Assembly: GCF_003391395.1 (NCBI RefSeq)
Contig: NZ_CP024190.1
Coordinates: 3,410,001-3,474,000, forward strand
Length of the DNA stretch: 64,000 nt
Direction: 5' to 3'
From: Mycobacterium marinum
GTDB taxonomy: Bacteria > Actinomycetota > Actinomycetes > Mycobacteriales > Mycobacteriaceae
Position numbers and translations under genes: made by a program. The notes below the pieces were generated by a model. That model saw only the letters and a program-made list of their open reading frames with translations. It searched no databases and was not told the origin of the DNA. Below, in pieces: positions 16,899-25,470 of this stretch. Position 1 is the stretch's first letter, and every line of letters starts with the position of its first letter.

Positions 16899-17699
16899 GT
16901 GGGATCACTGGATAGTGCGTATGCAAAGGCGAGACGGGCGCAGGAACACCTCGCCACACTGCGAGCGTCGGTAGACGAGTACCGAGCGTCCGAACCCCAC
17001 GAATTCGTGCGGGAGGTTGTCGATCACATGTTTCAGCCTGAGCTGGTGGTCGTCAACTTTCGGGTGAACGTCAAGCAGCCACCCCCGGAGAACTGGGGAC
17101 TCATTGTTGGCGACATCCTGACCAACCTTCGAGCAGCGCTCGACCACGCCCTGTTTGGCCACGCAGCAGCCAGGCAAACGTTGACCGCGGCGCAGGAGCG
17201 TGCGCTGCAGTATCCACTGATCGCGAAGGCTTCCGAATGGGCAGGTGCTCAGGCCAAGCTCGCACCGCTCACGGAACCGGCTGTGCTGCAGGTCATCGAA
17301 GACTCCCAACCATTTAAGGCGCAGAAACCCGATTGGCATTCGTTCGCTCTGCTCAACGGACTGGTCAACCGTGACAAGCACCGCCAAGTGCGTGTGGTCA
17401 GCTACAGCAACGAAGCTTTCGACATCACTAGCACGACTGGCGACGTCGAAAGGGTCGATAACAAGCCGCGCGAGATGACGGATGGGGCGCTGGTCGCTTC
17501 TGTGACCCTCCGCCGTCCCTTGCGGAAGCCGGGCGATTCACCCGCCGATGTATCGGTGCCTCTGAACGTTGAGTTCGGGTACACCGAAAACATCGAACTC
17601 CCCACAGTGGCCGAGCAGAAGTCGGTCACTGTGGTCATGCCGATTTTGGTGGACCACGTGATCGAGACGCTGGACAATCTGAAAGCCGCTGGCGCGTAG
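16899..17699 (+). CDS. Conserved hypothetical protein
   Basis: GTG 16899 (VGSLDSAYAKARRAQEHLATL) gives about 266 residues; the frame extends further upstream but that part overlaps the repeat motifs and has poor coding character. I recognise no named domain. The pattern LTNLRAALDHALFGHA ... LQYPLIAK ... FALLNGLVNRDKHRQVRV resembles a helical family of actinobacterial hypotheticals with a conserved NxDKHR motif. Hydrophobicity gives no signal peptide or membrane segment. It lies between repeat copies D and E with the next gene 38 bp downstream, so the two may be co-transcribed. A defence or stress role is only a guess from context. Confidence 0.6.
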   Translation: MGSLDSAYAKARRAQEHLATLRASVDEYRASEPHEFVREVVDHMFQPELVVVNFRVNVKQPPPENWGLIVGDILTNLRAALDHALFGHAAARQTLTAAQERALQYPLIAKASEWAGAQAKLAPLTEPAVLQVIEDSQPFKAQKPDWHSFALLNGLVNRDKHRQVRVVSYSNEAFDITSTTGDVERVDNKPREMTDGALVASVTLRRPLRKPGDSPADVSVPLNVEFGYTENIELPTVAEQKSVTVVMPILVDHVIETLDNLKAAGA

Positions 17700-17737
17700 C
17701 GCAGCTTTGTATTTTCTCGTGACCCGGGGAGGATCAG

Positions 17738-18421
17738 GTGTTCGAATACCGGCTGACGGCAGGTGTGCACCACGTGTGGCAGCTCAGTCGGGACGGCGCC
17801 GTCCTCGACGACGAACTCCAGACGCTGAGCGAAGTAGAAGACGCTGTCGACGACGCGGTCGACAGCTACTGCCGTGAGCATGACGTGACCGTGTCGCTGG
17901 TTCGTGGCGGCGACGGCCGGCGTGACGTCACCATGACCCATGGGGCGGCGCTGTCCTTCACGTGGGTCGTCGTCGCGCTCGAATGCCGTTGCGAAGACTG
18001 CGGCGCAGATACCTGGGACGAGACCTACAAGGTCGACGAGGTTTTGTGGGCCACTGCCGGGGACCCCAGCGGGTTTCTGTGCATCGGTTGCCTCGAGGGG
18101 CGACTGGGCCGGGCCCTGACTCCCGACGACTTCGCCGACGACGAACGCGCCGAACAGGCCCGCCGTCCGACGTCGCCCCGACTACGACAAAGACGAGAAC
18201 ACCCGCGACCTCCGCGGCCAGACATAACCTTTCACGCGCCGATTGCGCCGGTCGACCTGCGCGCCTTCAACGAAGTCGGCGAGGCATATGAGATCGTGGC
18301 CTGCCCGGAATGCCTTCCCTGGCGTGCCGAAGTGGTCACCGACCCGCAGACCAACGAGATCCTGGTCCGCGAGTGGCACGCGGTCGAATGCACCCTGTTC
18401 CGGGAGCTTATCGCCGATTGA
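17738..18421 (+). CDS. Hypothetical protein with CxxC zinc-binding motifs
   Basis: GTG 17738 is 5 nt after GGAGG. The 227-residue product begins with a small domain (FEYRLTAGVHHVWQLSRDG). A zinc-ribbon-like region follows, ECRCEDCGADTWD ... GFLCIGCLEGRLGRALTPDDF, with two CxxC pairs. A Pro/Arg-rich linker leads to a C-terminal part with a further CPEC (VACPECLPWRAEVV). I recognise the zinc-ribbon pattern but no named family. No signal peptide, so it should be cytoplasmic. It closes the segment between repeat copies D and E. Confidence 0.6.
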   Translation: MFEYRLTAGVHHVWQLSRDGAVLDDELQTLSEVEDAVDDAVDSYCREHDVTVSLVRGGDGRRDVTMTHGAALSFTWVVVALECRCEDCGADTWDETYKVDEVLWATAGDPSGFLCIGCLEGRLGRALTPDDFADDERAEQARRPTSPRLRQRREHPRPPRPDITFHAPIAPVDLRAFNEVGEAYEIVACPECLPWRAEVVTDPQTNEILVREWHAVECTLFRELIAD

Positions 18422-18966
18422 CCTTTGGGTTCCCGCCCACGGGTAATGGGTAGTGGCGGCGGGCAACCAAGCAGCCGAAACGTCGAAAGACACTCGATTG
18501 AACCGGCACCTGACAAGGATGGGTTTGAGCACATTGGGTGCCATCCACCCAAAGCTGCTGCCGCCGAGGGATTTTCGCCAAAACTTGCCGAGGCGTTAGG
18601 CGAGAGTCGCACGGCACCGTCGTGATTCATCTGATGAGAAGCGACGGTGGACTATCGAAAGTGCCGTAAGCCGTTGGCGTCGAGAGATCGGGCGCACCAG
18701 GGGAGGGTTGCTCGAAATGAGCGCAATGCGTGTTGAACACCGTACTAGGCGCGTACTGGTATACCCGCCATTTCCGTCGTGTCCTCCCGCTATGCGGCCT
18801 GAATGGGCATCGGGGATTAGGCCGTCAGGCGCCATCATCTTGAGAGACTTAGTCGGGATACCGCATAGATCCGCGGCTTCTGAAAGTTTCGCCCAGGTTT
18901 TGCATGGGCACGGGGCGATTGGTACAGAACTACTGGTGGCTTCGCGGCTGGCCCTGAACTGCTGGG
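18422..18966. other. Intergenic region with repeat copy E and a second repeat family
   Basis: 545 bp with no supported gene. It holds GATTCATCTGATG (18624-18636), CGTTGGCGTCGAG (about 18672-18684, also near 28568), a hairpin GGGTGCCATCCACCC (about 18536-18550) whose surroundings resemble DNA near 28585, and copy E of the dispersed repeat at 18753-18790. The mix looks like decayed mobile-element DNA. Confidence 0.55.
18753..18790 (+). repeat. Dispersed intergenic repeat, copy E (with deletion)
   Basis: Begins GTACTGGTATACCCGCCAT and continues TTCCGTCGTGTCCTCCCGC. It aligns with copy B through its CCTCCCG end if about 7 bases are missing from the middle. Same orientation as the other four copies. 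Confidence 0.55.
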
Positions 18967-19932
18967 CTATCGGTTGCCGCGAAAATTGATATCGACGAAG
19001 TTTGCCGGCGCGTGGCGTTGGTGGTCCCACGCGAATGCGAGAGTCTTGCAGGTATTCTCGAACTGGGAGAACATCCGTATTCCATCGGGTCGGTGGTGGG
19101 CCACCGCGCCGTTGCCCGCTTCAAGTTTTCCGGCAGCGAACGTGAATGTAAATGCTCCGAGCGTCATGTCTCCGGTGAGGAAGGTGTCGTCTCGGACCTC
19201 GATTTTGGTTTCCATGGCCGTCGTGTACTGACGTACGAAGCTTTTCGTGAGGCTCCGAATGTACAGGCCCCACCCCCGAGGTAGTAGTCCGTCCCGAAAT
19301 AGATAATGCATGAACATCTTTTGTTCGCGCTTGTCTCGCATGCTGGTGGGTGCAGTCTTGGCCCCGGTGGTCATGCCCCACAGAGCCTTGAGCATCCATC
19401 GTTCGAAGAGCTCGCCGCTGACGAGGTTGAATTCGTTGCCGTGAGGGTCGGGGGGACGAATCTGTGCGAGTTGGAAGCGCTCAAGCGTCCGATAGACCTC
19501 GAGCGCGGCGTCGTCGAACTTATGCAGGGCGTTATTGTGTCTGTTACACAACATCTTCGAGCCCATCGTGGTGATCGGAAGGCTAGTTGGCGTCGGAGAG
19601 CCCTGTTGCCAGTAGGTATTGCTGGCTGTCACGGTAGTGCCGTCGCCGATGTCTTTGAGAATGCCCTTACTTAGCGGGTGCTCAAGGGTCAGTCTGGCGT
19701 CGCAGTCGTTGGTGCTGGCGGCATAGCAGCGGCGATGGCCGAATCCGGTCACGGGTCCGGACAGGCGTGGCTGATAGGAGGGTAGGCGCCACTTTCCAGT
19801 CGGTCGGTGGAGGTGACAGTCTTCCGATGGCAGGCCAGATTCGCAGGGACACAGTGCGTTACACCATGCGGCGGTACTTCCATCGTGATGGAACGGCACT
19901 GGTCGCACCGCGGGAGTGAAAGGCTTCACCAC
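18967..19932 (-). CDS. HNH-like zinc protein with SEC-C-like N-terminal motif, partner of the ApeA-like gene
   Basis: A 321-residue protein from GTG 19932. Near the N-terminus is CNALCPCESGLPSEDCH, close to the SEC-C zinc motif (CxCx8CH). A region with the spacing of HNH endonuclease folds follows: Cys69 and Cys77 (RRCYAASTNDC), His85 (LTLEHPLSKG) and Cys129-His132 (LCNRHNNALHKFD). The C-terminal half is unassigned. It lies 51 bp downstream of the ApeA-like gene on the same strand, so the two probably form an operon. If the HNH reading is right, it would be a nuclease or nucleic-acid-binding effector; catalytic activity is not certain. Confidence 0.6.
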   Translation of the reverse strand: MVKPFTPAVRPVPFHHDGSTAAWCNALCPCESGLPSEDCHLHRPTGKWRLPSYQPRLSGPVTGFGHRRCYAASTNDCDARLTLEHPLSKGILKDIGDGTTVTASNTYWQQGSPTPTSLPITTMGSKMLCNRHNNALHKFDDAALEVYRTLERFQLAQIRPPDPHGNEFNLVSGELFERWMLKALWGMTTGAKTAPTSMRDKREQKMFMHYLFRDGLLPRGWGLYIRSLTKSFVRQYTTAMETKIEVRDDTFLTGDMTLGAFTFTFAAGKLEAGNGAVAHHRPDGIRMFSQFENTCKTLAFAWDHQRHAPANFVDINFRGNR

Positions 19933-19983
19933 GGGCGAATCGTGCCCTTGTTAGCGGGCGGTGCGGCCGTTAGTGGCGCGCGC

Positions 19984-21375
19984 CTATCGTCGTGCATATG
20001 CGGTTCCCTTCAGGAATTCGCGGACGTTGGTCTGATGATGGTTGTATGCCGACGACCGCCGATAGGCTTCGCCGATATCGCTCGCATCGACTTGCGCTTG
20101 AAGGAGTAGAACGGTGCGCAGTACCCATTGCAGCGAGTAACTCGCGGCTATCAGGGCGTTGATGAATTGATCGTGAGCGTCACGATCGTCGTGGGTGCCC
20201 CGGTGGGCAAGGATGTTGCGCACGGAGTGGATCGCGGCCGGCCAGTCTGCGAACTCGGCGACGATGCCCGGTACCGCGGCGACGGCGGTGTCCACCAGGT
20301 CGTCCATCATGGTGCGAAACGTGGACTCGTTGATGTGACCGAACGCGCTGTCCATAGCTTCGCCGAACGCCGTGAGGTCCGCCGCCGTCAGCGCGGAACT
20401 GTCGCCGCGATCGGCGGTACGAACCGACTCTAGAGCTGCGGCGCGCGCTGCCTTTCGTGCTGCTCTGAGGTCGGATTTGGACAGTGCGGGTATGCGTCGT
20501 TTGTCTCGATAGATTCGGCGATGTAGGCCCTCGGCGACGGACGCGAGGGTGAGCACGGCGGTCTGTACGGCCACTCCGCTGAAGTCGTCGACGACGACGG
20601 CGTCGAGCCCGTTGCTGCGTTGTCGAAAGTCGATCCAGAGGGCGCAGCGCTCGGGGGTGAGGTACGAGGCATCGAATAGTTCATGGTGTCCGGTTGGCGT
20701 CGGCTCCTCGTGTCGGTGCACCCGGAGCAAGGGGCCGTCGGTGGACTGTCGAACCGATAGTTCCACGGTGTCGGCAGGGTTGGAGGTGAGGAGAGTCGCC
20801 AGCGTCTCGATGGGGTGCAGGACCGACCGGTCGTAGTCCAGGACGCTCATCGGCTCGGCGGGAATGAACTCAATCCAGTGATTGCTGCCCTCGGTCACGG
20901 AAATGAGATGGCCGCCTCCGAGTGTCTCGGCGCGTCCGTCGCGGTGCCGCAGCCAATTAGGGCCGGTGAGGCGAAATCTGCAGGTAGAGAATTCCTGCTC
21001 GCGGCCAACGTGTACGTCGAGGATGGCGTGTCGGATTGTGCCGAACCGTTGGCGGTACTGCGGTGGAAAGGTGCCACTGGGATCTCTCATCCCGCCCTGC
21101 GCGCCGACCAGCGATACCCGTTGCCCGTTGTCGAGCACCCCGTGAATGTCGCGCGGGGACCAGTCGGCCACGTGATCGTCCGAGTCGCCGCTGTGGATGA
21201 CGGTGGTTCCACCGTGCGGGGACACTTCGACGCGGTAAGCACGTTCTTGGAAGATCGGTCCTAGCGTCTCCATTACGGGTGTCGGCGCAATCGTTAGTTG
21301 GCCCCGAACCTGGCGCTCGGGCGTGTCGATCTGCCAGAACGTCCCGTCTACAGGCCCCGTCTTTGCTGACTGCAT
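19984..21375 (-). CDS. ApeA-like HEPN antiphage protein
   Basis: ATG 21375 (MQSAKTGPVDGTFW) gives 463 residues; further upstream codons in frame lack coding character. The N-terminal ~290 residues are beta-rich and match the ApeA N-terminal domain pattern (GTFWQIDTPERQVRGQLTI, WRLR-like strands, LTGPNWLRHRDGRAE). The C-terminal part is a HEPN domain with the catalytic R-x4-H ribonuclease motif at Arg386-His391 (RNILAH), preceded by EFADWPAAIHSV. ApeA is a known single-gene antiphage protein thought to act through RNA cleavage after phage sensing. It is divergent from the NACHT gene with a 292-bp shared upstream region. Confidence 0.8.
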   Translation of the reverse strand: MQSAKTGPVDGTFWQIDTPERQVRGQLTIAPTPVMETLGPIFQERAYRVEVSPHGGTTVIHSGDSDDHVADWSPRDIHGVLDNGQRVSLVGAQGGMRDPSGTFPPQYRQRFGTIRHAILDVHVGREQEFSTCRFRLTGPNWLRHRDGRAETLGGGHLISVTEGSNHWIEFIPAEPMSVLDYDRSVLHPIETLATLLTSNPADTVELSVRQSTDGPLLRVHRHEEPTPTGHHELFDASYLTPERCALWIDFRQRSNGLDAVVVDDFSGVAVQTAVLTLASVAEGLHRRIYRDKRRIPALSKSDLRAARKAARAAALESVRTADRGDSSALTAADLTAFGEAMDSAFGHINESTFRTMMDDLVDTAVAAVPGIVAEFADWPAAIHSVRNILAHRGTHDDRDAHDQFINALIAASYSLQWVLRTVLLLQAQVDASDIGEAYRRSSAYNHHQTNVREFLKGTAYARR

Positions 21376-21667
21376 CCCTTTAGTTTGCGCCGCCAACACA
21401 TGACCGAGCCGACACACCCCGTGGTCGTGAGCTCTCAGCCGCCAACGACCGTATTGGTCGCGCTTTCGAAGCAGTCGCGACCGCACAATACGACGCGTGC
21501 ACGGTGAAGCTTGGGCTCTGACGATCTCGGCACTCAAATTGCGGTACGACATGCACGCGCGTTGAGTTGCCGAATCGAACCGGTGTCTCCGGGTTCAATA
21601 GGCATTGAGTGTTCGGAGTCCCGACGGCAGTACCGGCACGATCGGGGTGAAGCAGAGGAGTCAGCCC
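21376..21667. promoter_or_regulatory. Shared divergent upstream region of the ApeA-like and NACHT genes
   Basis: 292 bp between two divergent candidate defence genes, with no gene of its own. It should hold both promoters. I could not pick out convincing -10/-35 pairs by eye. Confidence 0.4.
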
Positions 21668-24600
21668 ATGCCCGAGAGCCGACACCGCTACCTCTACGAG
21701 CGCCTGGGCGACCACGACTTCCAGCAGCTCGTTAACGCCCTGCTCGCCGCCCAGTTCCCCAACTTCACCCCGATGGCGCTACGCCAGGCCGACGGCGGCA
21801 TTGATGGGCAGCGCAAGCTCGACCCGTCGACGGTGTTGATTTATCAGGTCAAGTGGTCCGTGTCCGGCTCGGAGAAGAACCCCGTCAGCTGGCTGGACGC
21901 CGTCGTGAAAAAGGAGCTGGACAACCTCCGGAGACTGTCGGAGGAAGGTGTGCGGCACTACGTCCTGGTGACCAACGTGCCGAGCACCGCCAAGCCCGGG
22001 ACCGGTACCTTCGCCCAACTGAATAACAAGCTGGATGCGTACGCCAAGGAACTCGGCTTCGAAGAGATCACGTGCATCTGGCGCGAGGCGCTCAACTCAT
22101 GGCTCGACAACTCCGAGGACTCGATCAAGTGGGCCTACGCCGACATGCTCGCCGGGTGGGATCTCATCCGGTTCCTCGTCGCCGAACAGGTCGGAGCCAC
22201 CAAGAACCAGGCGGACCGCAAGCTGATCCGGCAGGTCGCCGCGTCGCAGTGGGACGACGACCAGCGGGTCAAGTTCAGCCAAGCTGAGGTGGACCGGAAG
22301 AGGATGGTGGACCTCTTCGTCGATGTCACAGCGGAGTTGGTGCACTCGCCGGAGAGAACCCGAGTGCGATCACTCTCATCGACCGAACTCGGCGGCGCTG
22401 CGCATCACCTGCTACAAACGCCAGCGCCCTTCACCTTAGTGCGAGGCGCCCCCGGGCAGGGCAAGTCCACCCTCAGCCAGTACATCTGCCAGGTGCACCG
22501 CAGCGCGTTCGTGCCCGAGTCGGAGCGGCCGAAGACGCTGCCTGCGTTGGAAGAGCCGCGGTTTCCGATCCGGTTGGACTTGAGTGACTACGCGCTGTGG
22601 CTCTCCGGCAATGACGTGTGGGATAACTCCGACGAACGCAAACCCAAGAGGGAGAAGGCGCGCAAGGGCGAGAAGGCAACCGTCGAGTGCTTCATCGCCG
22701 ACCTGATGACGCACGAGAGCGGCGGTATCACCGCCACCGCCGACACGGTGCAGGGGATCTTCGAGCGAGTTCCCAGTCTCGTCGTGCTCGACGGACTCGA
22801 TGAGGTTGGAAGTGCCAACATCCGGCGTCGGATCGTCAACGAGATCAACGCGTTCGCCAGCCGGGGGAAGGCGTACACCGAGCCACTCAAGGTGGTCGTC
22901 ACCACGCGCCCCAGTGCCGGTGAGCTTCCGGAGCCTGCGCCGGACAAGTTCGAGATCATCACGCTGAACCAGCTCACCGGCGAACAACGAGCCGACTACT
23001 TGCGCAAGTGGTGCGCCGTCCGAGGGATCAGGAGTAAGGACGGCCGCGCGCTGCGCAGGAGCTTCCAAGAGAAGAGCCGCGAGCCGTACATCCGCGAACT
23101 TGCAGGGAACCCGATGCAGCTGACGATTCTGCTGGATCTTCTCCACCAGCAGGGCGCAGCCACACCCACGCAGCGGACCGACCTCTACGACACGTACGTC
23201 GACCTCCTCCTCGCCCGCGAGGCGAACAAGCACCCCAAGGCCGTCAAGGACCACAAGGAGGAGCTGCTCGAGATCATCCCGTTCCTCGGCTGGTACCTGC
23301 ACGCGCACACCGAGGAGTCGCAGATCAACGGTCGCATGAGCATCAACGACTTGAAGGCGGCGATGCGCCACTTCCAGCGCACCTACGGCAACCAAGAATC
23401 GATCGTCGACGAGCTCTTTGAGGGCGTCAGCGACCGCCTGTGGGCCCTGACCAGCCAGGTGGACGGCACCTACGAGTTCGAGGTGCTCTCGCTCCGTGAG
23501 TACTTCGCCGCCCGATTCCTGTACCACAACGCCGGCGAGGACAACCCGCACTTCGACAGCACAACGGTTTTGCGGGAGCTCCTACGCCGCCCGTACTGGC
23601 TGAACACCGCCAGGTTCTACGGCGGCAACGCGAAGGGCAGCGACGTCTACGTACTGGCCGCCGGCATCGAACAGGAACTGTCGCAGACGTCGGCCTCCGC
23701 GTCGTACCTCGCCGCGTGGGCACTGCTGACCGACGGTGTATTCCAGCGCCGGCCGCATGAGGCGCGCAAGGTGTTGACGGCACTCTGCTCGGATCCGGGG
23801 GTGGAAGTCCTCCTTGCCGCGCTCGACCGCCGGGACATCACGCCCCTGCCCGAGCTGCCCAACCCCACGGAATCCGGTGCCGACCCGACTTGGTCGCGAC
23901 TGACGACATTGGTCAGCAAAAACCCCGGTGACAGCGCCAACCCCCAGCGCGTGCGGGTGCTTCGAGAGCTACTCAACCAGCGCAGTGAGTTCGGGAAGTG
24001 GTGGTACGAGCAGCTCACAGCAGCGATCGGCACAGGCCAGCAGAACGCGTGGCTGGCGATCGGGGCCTGCTGCGAGGCCGGCGCGGGAACCACCGCGGAC
24101 TTCAACAACATGGACCTGTCCGACGGCGCCGCGGAACTCTTCCTCAGCACGGGCCTAACTCCGGAGCCCGGAAGTTCCTTCGAGGAGGCGCTGCTCACCG
24201 CGGTATTGAACGGCGAGTGCCCGTGCGTCACCTCGACCTGCTCCATGCCGGCGCAAGTCGCCGTGGCTCTGACGCCTGGTGAGTTCTTCACCAGTTCCAC
24301 GACCGGGTTCATCTCCGGCGACGACCGGCAGAAGCGTCGTCGAGCTGAGGCGGTCAACCAACTCAGGAAGGCCCGTTCACCGTGGGAGGAGGTCGCCAAG
24401 AAACGCGCGTTCAGGTCCGGCTACAAGAACAGCACCTTCCCGTGGGCGGATACCGCCGCCGCTATCCACGAGCGCGTCGAACGCTGTTGGATCTCCTCGG
24501 AGATCGCGATCATCGGCGCTGCCTCACCGTTCGGGCTCGCGTACAGCAAGCACGCGGGGGCAACGGCATTCGGGTCCGCAGGTCACCCGTCCGAACTTCT

Positions 24601-25024
24601 TGGTCGGACACGGGCAGGTAGCGGGAACGTCGGCTGGTGGCGCGAGCAGTTGGAGACTGTCGACGATGACCTCGGCCGAGCGGAGTGGGCGTTGGCGCTG
24701 TGGTGCGTCGCGTCCGGCTCGGTCGTATCCGAGCTGCTGCCTGAACTCACGGACGTTCTCGGACAGCTCCCAAGCTCGCGGCGGCGGATTGTCCTACGCG
24801 CAGCAGAGCAGATCGCACGCTTCGGATGGCTGGAGAAGCGCCCGGTCACCGGCGACACAACCGACGCCGAGCTGGACACACTCAATCGCCTTCGGGCACC
24901 GGCACCAAAGGCGAACCCAGTAGACAGCTTAGGCACGGGTGGTCAGACGGCTTTGCCTTCGCTTCTCAGCGTCGCCCGCTCAGAACAGTGGCTCAAGGTG
25001 GACACGGCGGCCGCCTACCGCTAA
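21668..25024 (+). CDS. Nuclease-NACHT NTPase (bacterial NLR-like antiphage protein)
   Basis: ATG 21668 is 7 nt after GAGGAG. The 1,118-residue protein has three parts. Residues 1-180 are an Mrr/PD-(D/E)xK restriction-endonuclease-like domain with Asp46 (ADGGIDG) and Gln60-x-Lys62 (IYQVKW). Residues about 230-620 are a NACHT NTPase with Walker A GAPGQGKST (260-268) and Walker B LVVLDGLDE (371-379), then a TTRPSAGELPEP sensor and helical winged part including LSLREYFAARFL. Residues 640-1118 are a helical C-terminal domain without obvious repeats, the expected sensor. Bacterial NACHT and Avs proteins use this effector-NTPase-sensor plan against phage. No transmembrane segment is seen. Confidence 0.85.
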   Translation: MPESRHRYLYERLGDHDFQQLVNALLAAQFPNFTPMALRQADGGIDGQRKLDPSTVLIYQVKWSVSGSEKNPVSWLDAVVKKELDNLRRLSEEGVRHYVLVTNVPSTAKPGTGTFAQLNNKLDAYAKELGFEEITCIWREALNSWLDNSEDSIKWAYADMLAGWDLIRFLVAEQVGATKNQADRKLIRQVAASQWDDDQRVKFSQAEVDRKRMVDLFVDVTAELVHSPERTRVRSLSSTELGGAAHHLLQTPAPFTLVRGAPGQGKSTLSQYICQVHRSAFVPESERPKTLPALEEPRFPIRLDLSDYALWLSGNDVWDNSDERKPKREKARKGEKATVECFIADLMTHESGGITATADTVQGIFERVPSLVVLDGLDEVGSANIRRRIVNEINAFASRGKAYTEPLKVVVTTRPSAGELPEPAPDKFEIITLNQLTGEQRADYLRKWCAVRGIRSKDGRALRRSFQEKSREPYIRELAGNPMQLTILLDLLHQQGAATPTQRTDLYDTYVDLLLAREANKHPKAVKDHKEELLEIIPFLGWYLHAHTEESQINGRMSINDLKAAMRHFQRTYGNQESIVDELFEGVSDRLWALTSQVDGTYEFEVLSLREYFAARFLYHNAGEDNPHFDSTTVLRELLRRPYWLNTARFYGGNAKGSDVYVLAAGIEQELSQTSASASYLAAWALLTDGVFQRRPHEARKVLTALCSDPGVEVLLAALDRRDITPLPELPNPTESGADPTWSRLTTLVSKNPGDSANPQRVRVLRELLNQRSEFGKWWYEQLTAAIGTGQQNAWLAIGACCEAGAGTTADFNNMDLSDGAAELFLSTGLTPEPGSSFEEALLTAVLNGECPCVTSTCSMPAQVAVALTPGEFFTSSTTGFISGDDRQKRRRAEAVNQLRKARSPWEEVAKKRAFRSGYKNSTFPWADTAAAIHERVERCWISSEIAIIGAASPFGLAYSKHAGATAFGSAGHPSELLGRTRAGSGNVGWWREQLETVDDDLGRAEWALALWCVASGSVVSELLPELTDVLGQLPSSRRRIVLRAAEQIARFGWLEKRPVTGDTTDAELDTLNRLRAPAPKANPVDSLGTGGQTALPSLLSVARSEQWLKVDTAAAYR

Positions 25025-25133
25025 TCGAGGTAGCGCCCAGTGATTTGTCGTTGCAGGCAAGTTTCGTCGGCGAGACAATTGCTCAGGGCGTACCGCCCAG
25101 AAGATGGGATAGCGGATTGCAGGAGGGGGGACA

Positions 25134-25448
25134 ATGCTGTCAGTTAGTGCTCGAGTTGCCGCGCAGAGCTTGGGTCGGCTGGTCGATCAGGTGCGTGACT
25201 CGGGGGAGCCGGTGATGATCTCGACGCCGGGCGGGGCAAAGGCCATTCTGATGCCTGTCGATGAATTCGAGTCGTTGCAAGAGACTTTGCATGCGTTGAC
25301 GCAGCCCGGGCTTGTAGAGGGACTGGCGCAGGCCGATAGAGATTATGCAGCGGGCCGGACCATAAGTGGGGAAGAACTCCGCGCGCGGTATGGGCTTCCC
25401 GAGCGCAAGCCGAGACGTAAGGGTTCAAGGAGTAAGGGAACGCCGTGA
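25134..25448 (+). CDS. Phd/YefM-type antitoxin without toxin
   Basis: ATG 25134 follows a GGAGGGGGG site. The 104-residue product has the Phd/YefM N-terminal fold (VSARVAAQSLGRLVDQVRDSGEPVMISTPGGAKAILMPVDEFESL) used for operator binding, and an unusually basic Lys/Arg tail (ERKPRRKGSRSKGTP). The toxin normally overlapping or following such a gene is absent: both frames that begin at the antitoxin stop close within about 30 codons. The 3' end of the recombinase operon lies 23 bp downstream on the other strand. It is probably an orphan whose toxin was lost. Confidence 0.75.
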   Translation: MLSVSARVAAQSLGRLVDQVRDSGEPVMISTPGGAKAILMPVDEFESLQETLHALTQPGLVEGLAQADRDYAAGRTISGEELRARYGLPERKPRRKGSRSKGTP

Positions 25449-25470
25449 ATGTTGCTCGGGAACAACAGAT

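Noticed and set aside
10891..18790. CRISPR array made of the ~40-bp repeats
   Set aside because: Spacing between copies is 0.9-3.5 kb and genes lie between them; there are no short regular spacers and no cas genes.
22436..23551. A 371-codon minus-strand frame inside the NACHT gene
   Set aside because: The plus-strand frame has Walker A, Walker B and a good ribosome site; the reverse frame shows only composition-driven residues.
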